Assembly: GCA_964476135.1 (NCBI GenBank)
Contig: CAYYYG010000021.1
Span: forward strand, 1 to 19,456
Direction: 5' to 3'
Source: CAYYYG01 sp964476135
GTDB taxonomy: Bacteria > Patescibacteriota > Microgenomatia > UBA1406 > GWC2-37-13
Length of the DNA stretch: 19,456 bases
The position numbers and the translations under genes were made by a program. Positions 7,261 to 12,847 of the stretch are shown piece after piece; position 1 is the first letter of the stretch, and each line of letters starts with the position of its first letter. Below the pieces are notes generated by a model. It was not told where the DNA came from. It was given only the letters and a program-made list of their open reading frames with translations, and did no database searches.

Positions 7261-7288
7261 GAGTATTTGTTATACATCCTAACTGTCC

Positions 7289-7332
7289 ATTATAAATGGA
7301 ACTTTGACAAATGTCAATGAACTAAGTACAAT
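7289..7332. promoter_or_regulatory. overlapping divergent promoters with back-to-back -35 dyad
   Basis: The minus strand has TTGACA (7317-7312), a 17-bp spacer and TATAAT (7294-7289), a perfect consensus, for the kinase-methyltransferase fusion. The plus strand has TTGACA (7304-7309), a 17-bp spacer and TACAAT (7327-7332) for the nucleotidyltransferase. The two -35 boxes form the dyad TTGACA-AA-TGTCAA at 7304-7317, so the polymerase sites overlap and should exclude each other. The dyad is also a plausible operator for a ribbon-helix-helix protein. The plus promoter predicts a start near 7339-7341, so the nucleotidyltransferase mRNA should be leaderless. Confidence 0.75.
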
Positions 7333-7340
7333 TGTTACCC

Positions 7341-8186
7341 ATGAGACGCCAGAGAATAACCATAACACTAAAACAGAGCACAATCCAAAAAGTAGACCGC
7401 CTTATCGATAAGCAGAAAATCAGGAATCGCTCTCACGCTATCGAGTATGTACTCGACCAATTCAACAAACCCACAATCCATAAAGCGGTTGTTCTTGCCG
7501 GCGGACAGGGCACCAAAATGCGACCTTTCACCTATGAAATGCCGAAATCACTGCTTCCGGTTAAAGGCAAACCGATACTCGAGCACCTGATAAACGAACT
7601 GAAGGAAAATTTAATCACAGATATCATTTTATGCACGGGTTATCTGGGTGAAAAAATTAAGGAATATTTCGGCAACGGCGAAAAATTCGGAGTAAAAATC
7701 ACTTATTCCACCGAAACAGAACCTCTCCAGACCGGAGGCGCTCTGCAACAGGTGCGAAAACTAATCGGAGAGGATCAATTTCTGGTAATCCACGGCGATA
7801 TTTTGACGACACTCCCATTCCAAGACCTGATTGAATTCCATCAGAAGGAACAGTCGATCGCAACGATTGCCTTAACAACCGTAGATGAGCCTAACAAATT
7901 CGGTCAACTGACCTTACATGGAAGCAAGCTTATCAGGTTTTTTCAGCAGGCACCCAAAAATAAAGTACAGAGTTACCTGGTAAATTGCGGCATCTATATT
8001 TGTGAACCCGTCATTTTCGATTATTTCCCAACCGGGAAAAAATCATTCCTTTTTGAAGATGTAATCGAAAAACTTATCGGCGAACGCAAAATCAGCGGTT
8101 TCGTATTTGAGGGTCAATGGTTCGATGTCGGGAATCCAAAAAATTACGAAGCGGCAATAAAAAATTTCTCCTTCGAGAAATCTTAA
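7341..8186 (+). CDS. ribbon-helix-helix domain fused to sugar-phosphate nucleotidyltransferase
   Basis: A 281-aa protein. Residues 1-43 resemble a ribbon-helix-helix (MetJ/Arc/CopG) DNA-binding domain, with a beta strand RITITL, a first helix STIQKVDRLIDKQ, and RNRSHAIEYVLDQF as the second helix. Residues 47-275 form an NTP_transferase domain of the RmlA/GlmU/ManC kind. It shows LAGGQGTKMRPFT (52-64), PKSLLPV (68-74), EPLQTGGAL (127-135), metal-binding HGD (Asp153) and FDVGNPKNY near the C-terminus. It should join a sugar-1-phosphate to a nucleotide to give NDP-sugar, but the sugar and base cannot be told from sequence. The start is ATG 7341: the upstream in-frame TTG at 7332 lies inside the -10 box and would not be transcribed. 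The 3' end overlaps the convergent small membrane protein gene by 4 bp. The DNA-binding domain on an enzyme suggests autoregulation through the dyad in its own promoter. Confidence 0.88.
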   Translation: MRRQRITITLKQSTIQKVDRLIDKQKIRNRSHAIEYVLDQFNKPTIHKAVVLAGGQGTKMRPFTYEMPKSLLPVKGKPILEHLINELKENLITDIILCTGYLGEKIKEYFGNGEKFGVKITYSTETEPLQTGGALQQVRKLIGEDQFLVIHGDILTTLPFQDLIEFHQKEQSIATIALTTVDEPNKFGQLTLHGSKLIRFFQQAPKNKVQSYLVNCGIYICEPVIFDYFPTGKKSFLFEDVIEKLIGERKISGFVFEGQWFDVGNPKNYEAAIKNFSFEKS

Positions 8187-8479
8187 AATAAACCTTCGCC
8201 TAAACCAAATACGCGAGCTACTAAACGTGTTATGACATAGGCAAACACCATTAAAATTAATCCCACTATACCAGCAGTAATCTTCAGTCTACCCGCCTTG
8301 ACTTTCTCGGCACTGCCCTGTGACATTAATACGTCGTATCCGCCCCAGATAAAAACAAAAAGTAAAATAACTGCTGCAATCGGAATAAGAAAATTGGTGA
8401 CCCGGTTCAAAACATCGCCTAGATTCTGTAATTTCGGATCAAGCGGACTCACGATGTTTTGATTTCCTATCTGTAACAT
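8183..8479 (-). CDS. TrbC/VirB2-like small membrane protein (pilin-like)
   Basis: A 98-aa protein with two transmembrane segments, about 28-47 and 68-90. They are separated by a short charged loop, GSAEKVKAGRLKI, that is typical of TrbC/VirB2-family proteins (hydrophobic helix, WGG, S-x-G-S/D-x-EKV, hydrophobic helix). Classical VirB2 proteins are conjugative pilins. In Patescibacteria, stand-alone relatives are common and their role is unknown. No long cleavable signal peptide is apparent. It is the last gene of an operon with two receiver proteins. Only 1 nt separates its ATG from the stop of the upstream gene, so translation is probably coupled. No other type IV secretion genes are in the window. 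It could be a surface fibre subunit or a generic inner-membrane protein. Confidence 0.7.
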   Translation of the reverse strand: MLQIGNQNIVSPLDPKLQNLGDVLNRVTNFLIPIAAVILLFVFIWGGYDVLMSQGSAEKVKAGRLKITAGIVGLILMVFAYVITRLVARVFGLGEGLF

Positions 8480-8480
8480 A

Positions 8481-8849
8481 TTACTTGTTTTGAGTAAATG
8501 ACTTAACTTTCGCCATCATCTGATCAAGTGATGTATTTGCTTTAATAATATAATCAGCGGCACCTATTGCCATAGCGCTTTGCTGCTCACCGTCAAGATT
8601 TGTGAGAATAATGACCGGCACCTTAGCTAAATTCTGGTCACGCTTGATTTGTTCGAGAATGTCGAAGCCGTTTTGTCCGCCCGGAAGCATCAGATCGAGC
8701 AATATGAGAGCCGGATTTCCGGTTTTGGCCGCCTGCAGACCATCCTGCGCATTGCCGGCCACAATCACATTGTAGCCTTCTTTCGTAAGTTTACGTTTAT
8801 AAATATCTTGAAGCTGGATATCATCCTCGACAATTAGTATTGTGGTCAT
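8481..8849 (-). CDS. stand-alone receiver-domain response regulator (second of pair)
   Basis: A 122-aa CheY-like protein consisting only of a REC domain. The acidic pocket is Asp9-Asp10, the phosphoacceptor is Asp52 in LLDLMLP, the switch residue is Thr83 and the invariant lysine is Lys103. All phosphorylation residues are therefore present. No DNA-binding or enzymatic output domain follows, so it must act by protein contact. The nearest histidine kinase is outside the window. It is co-transcribed with a similar receiver gene 3 bp upstream and a VirB2-like membrane protein 1 bp downstream. The two receivers share an unusual final helix (IKANxSLxQMxxxVxS), indicating tandem duplication. Confidence 0.92.
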   Translation of the reverse strand: MTTILIVEDDIQLQDIYKRKLTKEGYNVIVAGNAQDGLQAAKTGNPALILLDLMLPGGQNGFDILEQIKRDQNLAKVPVIILTNLDGEQQSAMAIGAADYIIKANTSLDQMMAKVKSFTQNK

Positions 8850-8852
8850 ATA

Positions 8853-9224
8853 TTATTTTAACGCACTGCGAACTGTTTCAATCATCTGTTCGAGTGACAT
8901 GTTGGCTTTAATTATACGATCAATGACATTTAATTTTTTCGTGGCTTCTACATCCGTATCCTGGCCGAGATTAGAAAGCACAATCACCTTAATATCTTTA
9001 AGATTATCATCCGCACGTATTTCTTTCAAGGTCTCAAATCCATCCTTAACTGGCATAACCATATCAAGAAGCACCAAATCAGGTTTTTTTTCACGCATTG
9101 AGGCAAGGGCTCTTTCCCCATCGGCTGCAACAGACACAGTGTATCCTTCTGATTTTAGCTTTCTCTCGAAAATACTGGAGTAAAATTGATCATCTTCAAC
9201 AACTAAGATGTAGCGCGAGTCCAT
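8853..9224 (-). CDS. stand-alone receiver-domain response regulator (first of pair)
   Basis: A 123-aa CheY-like receiver with Asp11-Asp12, phosphoacceptor Asp54 in LLDMVMP, Ser84 and Lys106. It has no output domain and is the first gene of a three-gene operon (two receivers and a VirB2-like protein). The same-strand promoter is TTGACT (9259-9254), a 17-bp spacer and TAGCAT (9236-9231), followed by 6 nt and then ATG. The mRNA is therefore predicted to be leaderless. The promoter overlaps that of the divergent GT-C-like gene. Small REC-only proteins often work in chemotaxis, twitching motility or phosphorelays. Given the VirB2-like partner, control of a surface structure is possible but unproven. 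Confidence 0.92.
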   Translation of the reverse strand: MDSRYILVVEDDQFYSSIFERKLKSEGYTVSVAADGERALASMREKKPDLVLLDMVMPVKDGFETLKEIRADDNLKDIKVIVLSNLGQDTDVEATKKLNVIDRIIKANMSLEQMIETVRSALK

Positions 9225-9230
9225 AAAGTA

Positions 9231-9259
9231 ATGCTACCAGGTGATATAATAATAGTCAA
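9231..9259. promoter_or_regulatory. overlapping divergent promoters, receiver operon and GT-C gene
   Basis: On the minus strand TTGACT (9259-9254), a 17-bp spacer and TAGCAT (9236-9231) lie 6 nt before the receiver ATG. On the plus strand an extended -10 TGA-TATAAT (9242-9250) falls inside that spacer and would drive the GT-C-like gene from about 9257. The two cannot be occupied together. Confidence 0.6.
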
Positions 9260-9270
9260 TTTGAACCAGA

Positions 9271-10809
9271 ATGAAAACCATCACCAAAATCTTGAAGAAT
9301 GAACTCGCGATCGTTTCTATATTATGTATCTCCGGGGCATTGATACGTCTTTACTTCGTGTTGATCGCGGATTTTCCGCTGAATGATGGCGGCATGTTCT
9401 ATAGCATGGTAGAAAACCTCATAGACAACAAGTTTATAATCCCCCGTTACACAACCTATAACCACAGCGGCATCCCATATGCCTATTCCCCGTTCACTTT
9501 TTATATTGCAGCAGGACTGTACTCACTGCTCGGCATACCACTCATCGAAATTTTCAGGTTTCTGCCCTGGCTACTTTCAGCAATCTCTATTCCCCTTTTT
9601 TATATTTTATCGAGAAACATACTAAACCAAAATAAACCGGCAATTCTCTCCCTTGCGGTCTACATATTGTCCCCTAGAAGTTTTCAGGCGTTAATTCTCG
9701 GCGGCGGGCTTACCCGTGCCGCAGGCCTACTGTTTTCTCTCTCGGCACTTATTATGATTACCCGATACTACAAAACCGGAATCAAAAAAAACCTATATTT
9801 TGCTGGAATTTTTTTTGGAATCTGTTTACTTTCCCATATGGAATTCGCCGTATTTACACTCATCTCCTCGCTCGTTTTTATGTTATCGATAGGTAAAAAT
9901 AAAAAATTCGTCATTCCAACGTTGAGTTTCGGAATTATAGGAATACTCATCGCCTCGCCTTGGTGGGCACATGTTATCCGCCTTCACGGATTCGCACCTT
10001 TCATCTCCGCACTTCAATCGAATCCTCATGATGCGATAACTACCGCTCAACTGGGCCTAATTGCATATACAGCTGAGCCGAAGTTCAATATATTTTTTAC
10101 TTTCTCGCTGATTGGAGCTCTATATCTATTTATCAGAAAAGAATATGGTCTATTAATATGGACTTTGATGATACTCGGCACCGCAACCAGACAGTCGCAT
10201 ACCTTTTTATTCATGCCGCTTGCTATGATGGCCGGATATTCGATCCATCTTCTTTCGCAACAGATAAAAATTAAATATCAGATCGTACTCGTATCAATGA
10301 TCCTGGCGCTGATTTTCTCATTTATAAGCACATTCGGGCATGAATTTACACCCTTTGATTATTTGCGGAAACCCGAAAGGACCGCTATGAGCTGGATAAA
10401 CAATAACACCGGTGTCGAAAGCGAGTTTATAGTTGTTTCCTCGTATCCTGATTGGGCCTGGTTTTTAGACACTACATCCGAGTGGTTCCCGGCACTTGCA
10501 AAGAGAAAAAGTCTTGCGACGGTTCAGGCCTATGAGTGGCTTCCCGATTTTTCGGGCAGGCTGAAACTGAATTCAAAATTCAAACGCTGTAATGATTACG
10601 ACTTAAACTGTCTCAATCAGTTAATACTAGATACTGAGCTAAGGTACACACACATATATATTAGTAAAAAAACAAAGCTGGAACCAGATCTGCCCGCTTG
10701 CTGTACACTACTCATAAATTCTATCGGCCGCTCGGCGGATTTTCGTCTCATATTTGAAAATGAAGGCGTATTAGTGTATGAGCGCAAGAACACTACAAAA
10801 GCCAAATAA
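9271..10809 (+). CDS. polytopic membrane protein, GT-C glycosyltransferase-like (PMT/GT39-type)
   Basis: A 512-aa integral membrane protein with about ten hydrophobic segments across residues 10-355, then a soluble C-terminal region of about 150 aa. The first extracytoplasmic loop after TM1 carries acidic residues in ADFPLNDGGMFY (Asp34, Asp39), the position of the catalytic Asp in GT-C enzymes. Such enzymes move a sugar from a polyprenyl-phosphate carrier to a lipid or protein acceptor on the outer face of the membrane. The C-terminal region contains MSWINNN and YPDWAWFLD, a layout common in predicted oligosaccharyltransferase-like proteins of uncultured bacteria. It lies 17 bp upstream of a GT2 gene on the same strand. 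The start lacks a Shine-Dalgarno, and a TATAAT box at 9245-9250 gives a leader of about 14 nt. Family assignment rests on topology and the loop acidic pair, so the exact reaction is open. Confidence 0.7.
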   Translation: MKTITKILKNELAIVSILCISGALIRLYFVLIADFPLNDGGMFYSMVENLIDNKFIIPRYTTYNHSGIPYAYSPFTFYIAAGLYSLLGIPLIEIFRFLPWLLSAISIPLFYILSRNILNQNKPAILSLAVYILSPRSFQALILGGGLTRAAGLLFSLSALIMITRYYKTGIKKNLYFAGIFFGICLLSHMEFAVFTLISSLVFMLSIGKNKKFVIPTLSFGIIGILIASPWWAHVIRLHGFAPFISALQSNPHDAITTAQLGLIAYTAEPKFNIFFTFSLIGALYLFIRKEYGLLIWTLMILGTATRQSHTFLFMPLAMMAGYSIHLLSQQIKIKYQIVLVSMILALIFSFISTFGHEFTPFDYLRKPERTAMSWINNNTGVESEFIVVSSYPDWAWFLDTTSEWFPALAKRKSLATVQAYEWLPDFSGRLKLNSKFKRCNDYDLNCLNQLILDTELRYTHIYISKKTKLEPDLPACCTLLINSIGRSADFRLIFENEGVLVYERKNTTKAK

Positions 10810-10810
10810 T

Positions 10811-10826
10811 TGATATAATAGACCAC
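10811..10826 (+). promoter_or_regulatory. extended -10 promoter before the GT2 gene
   Basis: TGA-TATAAT (10811-10819) is an extended -10 followed by 7 nt and ATG 10827. It lies within the 17-bp gap after the GT-C gene. It would give the GT2 gene its own leaderless transcript in addition to any read-through. Confidence 0.5.
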
Positions 10827-11705
10827 ATGGCCCAGGAAACTATATTATTTTCTGTCATCATCCCGACTCTGAACGAAGAACATTATCTGCCGCAGCTTCT
10901 TGAGGACCTGACCAAACAGAAATCATCACTTCCTTTGGAAATTATAGTTGTCGATGCCTGCTCGGCTGACAATACAATAAAAAATGCTGCTGCCTATAAA
11001 AATAAACTGCCGCTTAAAATAATTACCGACACTAAAAAAAACCTTTCTTTCCAACGTAATCTGGGAGCAGAAAATGCACATGGTAAATATATCATTTTCC
11101 TCGATGCCGACATGCGAATCTTTCCGAACTTCATCGCCAGTCTCGAGAAAGTTATAAATGATTCAAAAAACCTGATTCTACTACCTACCCTACTACCGTT
11201 AGGCGGGAATTACAGCGATGTAGTCCTATTCAAGCTAGTCAATTTGGTGATCGAATTTTCCCAATCTTTTGGAAAACCGTTTCCGACAGGAGGAGTGATG
11301 ATATTCGAAAAAAATTTCTTCACCCATATAGGCGGTTATCGTGACAATCCAAACGGCACTAAATTTTTTCCGGAAGACCATGATATTATCATGCGTGCGC
11401 ATGAGGCTGGAGTTAAGGCTAAATATCTTAAACATGTGAGAGCAAAATTCTCACTCAGGAGAATCGAGCGTGAGGGCCGTCTCCAGAGTTATCGCAAGTA
11501 TCTTATCGCCGCTTTACAGATCGCGACTAAAGGAAAAGTGGAAGATCAAATAGATTACGAAATGGGGGGACATCTATACGATGAAGACGATCGGATAAAA
11601 ATGGAGAGAATTTCTGTCGACCAGAAAATAATTAATGAAATAAAACAATTGCTGAATACAATAATAAAATCATTGGACGAACCTATATCTCAAAATAAGA
11701 AATGA
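10827..11705 (+). CDS. family 2 glycosyltransferase
   Basis: A 292-aa GT-A-fold glycosyltransferase. It shows VIIPTLNEE (10-18), the nucleotide-binding VVDACSADNT (41-50), the metal-binding DxD in LDADM (Asp93, Asp95), and a later GGVMIF...GGYRD acceptor region. An FPEDHD motif supplies the likely catalytic base of inverting GT2 enzymes. A clear transmembrane anchor is not visible, so it is probably cytoplasmic or membrane-associated, using NDP-sugar to build a lipid-linked or surface glycan. The upstream GT-C-like gene on the same strand could use a related glycan. The C-terminal ~50 residues are acidic and charged. The 3' end overlaps the convergent EEP-family gene by 23 bp with no terminator in between. 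Confidence 0.92.
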   Translation: MAQETILFSVIIPTLNEEHYLPQLLEDLTKQKSSLPLEIIVVDACSADNTIKNAAAYKNKLPLKIITDTKKNLSFQRNLGAENAHGKYIIFLDADMRIFPNFIASLEKVINDSKNLILLPTLLPLGGNYSDVVLFKLVNLVIEFSQSFGKPFPTGGVMIFEKNFFTHIGGYRDNPNGTKFFPEDHDIIMRAHEAGVKAKYLKHVRAKFSLRRIEREGRLQSYRKYLIAALQIATKGKVEDQIDYEMGGHLYDEDDRIKMERISVDQKIINEIKQLLNTIIKSLDEPISQNKK

Positions 11706-12396
11706 TTGGATAGTGATCGGATACTCGCCAATTGATTCTTTTTGTCCGCGTCATTTTTATTCCTCTATACAATATATAGTCATCTTTAAGCCGAAGAGTA
11801 ATGAGTTTAAAGAGTTTGCTCTCGAAGGTGTGAGAGATATTTTTTGTAGCCTCATGCAGTTTATACTTACTCATCAATTCCTCCAATTTTTTTCTGTTGT
11901 AAGGATAGTTAAAGTCACCGGCAAAAATAGCCCGATCCACTCCGGATTCAAGATCAGACAAGGCAGAATTTAGTTGTCTGATCCTGCCACCGTTTAGAGC
12001 ATATGCCGTCAGATGAAGGTTGTAGACAACAATTTCTGTGTCATTTTGAAGGGTAAAAGTGGTTCGCAGAACGCTTCTTGGCGTATGTGCTCCTCTTAAA
12101 TAAAACAGGAAAGTTTCATAATGGGTACGCGGAAGCTTGATCGATTCCGATCGCACCTGACTGAATACGCTTCTCTTGTAAAAAGTAGCAACGCAAAAAG
12201 CTTTATGATTTCTTACGAATGTATTGGACGATCCGGCAAGCAAATACCCGCTTTCGGCTAAGCCCCTCATACTCTGCTCATCGGCCTCAAACTCCTGCAA
12301 ACATACGACATCCGGTTCTTCGGCTTTAAGAAGTTTGTTAAGCTCCGCAAAGGCTTTATGATACAGGAGATTATGTGTAAATAAAGAGAACCGCAT
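11683..12396 (-). CDS. endonuclease/exonuclease/phosphatase (EEP) family protein
   Basis: A 237-aa metal-dependent phosphodiesterase of the DNase I-like EEP fold. Conserved elements in order are THNLL (7-11), metal ligand Glu35 in CLQEF, NLHL (126-129), GDFN (160-163) and the catalytic SDHYPI (226-231). Family members cut nucleic acids, inositol phosphates or sphingolipids; this one lacks features to tell which. No signal peptide is visible. ATG 12396 is chosen over the in-frame TTG at 12411 because a perfect TATAAT (12408-12403) lies exactly 6 nt upstream of it. The transcript would start there and be leaderless. Its end overlaps the convergent GT2 gene by 23 bp. Confidence 0.88.
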   Translation of the reverse strand: MRFSLFTHNLLYHKAFAELNKLLKAEEPDVVCLQEFEADEQSMRGLAESGYLLAGSSNTFVRNHKAFCVATFYKRSVFSQVRSESIKLPRTHYETFLFYLRGAHTPRSVLRTTFTLQNDTEIVVYNLHLTAYALNGGRIRQLNSALSDLESGVDRAIFAGDFNYPYNRKKLEELMSKYKLHEATKNISHTFESKLFKLITLRLKDDYILYRGIKMTRTKRINWRVSDHYPIISYFEI

Positions 12397-12546
12397 TATT
12401 ACATTATACAAAATAATATAGTTGCGCGACTGATGGCAAAGTTATCCACATTTTTTTTAACGTTATAAATACATTTATATGACAACCTAAATTCATATGT
12501 TATAATTATAGGGTATCTTATAATACATCAATTTTTATATATAGGC
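12397..12546. other. AT-rich intergenic stretch with one consensus DnaA box
   Basis: This stretch holds no gene. It contains the EEP -10 box, a perfect DnaA-box sequence TTATCCACA at 12442-12450 followed by eight T, and several runs of pure A+T. Only one exact box is seen and no clustered or spaced copies. It could therefore be part of an origin or a chance match. Confidence 0.3.
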
Positions 12547-12600
12547 TTGACAAGCTGGCAACAATTAACTTAATATAAAAATATGAAACTGGTCAGCTTG
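12547..12600 (+). promoter_or_regulatory. promoter with flanking inverted repeat for the 44-codon gene
   Basis: TTGACA (12547-12552), an 18-bp spacer and TAATAT (12571-12576) are followed by 6 nt and ATG 12583. An inverted repeat CAAGCTG/CAGCTTG (12551-12557 and 12594-12600) brackets the -10 and the start codon. It overlaps the -35 box and could be an operator. Confidence 0.5.
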
Positions 12601-12717
12601 ATAAAAAATATATTCAGAAGTAAGAAAACTAAGATTCAGGACAGGTTTATGCAGAGGCAGTTTAACGAGCTACTAAGAAGAAACCTGGCCTTACCGATAA
12701 GAATGTATCATCTATAA
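12583..12717 (+). CDS. small basic protein, unknown
   Basis: A 44-codon reading frame starting MKLVSLIKNIFRSKK and ending LPIRMYHL. It is unrecognised. The N-terminal 15 residues could form an amphipathic cationic helix. The rest is rich in Arg, Lys and Gln, and there is no transmembrane segment. Support for its being real comes from context. It has a consensus TTGACA, a -10 box at the same 6-nt spacing to ATG as other genes here, and a strong terminator 4 bp after its stop. It could be a membrane-active peptide, a nucleic-acid-binding small protein or a toxin-like peptide; none of these is shown by the sequence. Confidence 0.55.
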   Translation: MKLVSLIKNIFRSKKTKIQDRFMQRQFNELLRRNLALPIRMYHL

Positions 12718-12720
12718 AGA

Positions 12721-12779
12721 AAAAAAGAGCATCACTACCGCTCGTATAAAGGGAACGACGTGTAGTAATGCTCTTTTTT
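12721..12779. terminator. bidirectional intrinsic terminator
   Basis: A long stem pairs 12721-12732 with 12768-12779 and, after one C-A mismatch, 12734-12738 with 12762-12766. Its arms are A-rich on the left and T-rich on the right, so either strand ends in a U tract. It can stop the 44-codon gene on the plus strand and the DUF2298 gene (stop at 12848) on the minus strand. A 14-bp palindrome at 12783-12796 lies next to it. Confidence 0.88.
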
Positions 12780-12847
12780 TCTGCAAAATATTTTGCCTAA
12801 ATTAACTAAAAAATTAGCAAAATTTTTAGCACTTGTCAAGCTCTCAA

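Noticed and set aside
7332..7340. TTG start at 7332 for the nucleotidyltransferase
   Set aside because: It overlaps the TACAAT -10 box and would not be in the transcript.
12397..12411. TTG start at 12411 for the EEP protein
   Set aside because: It overlaps the TATAAT box; ATG 12396 lies exactly 6 nt after that box.
7242..12796. Repeated heptamer ATTTTGC/GCAAAAT (7242-7260, 12783-12796 and elsewhere) as a dispersed repeat family
   Set aside because: It is short and AT-rich, so recurrence in this composition is expected.
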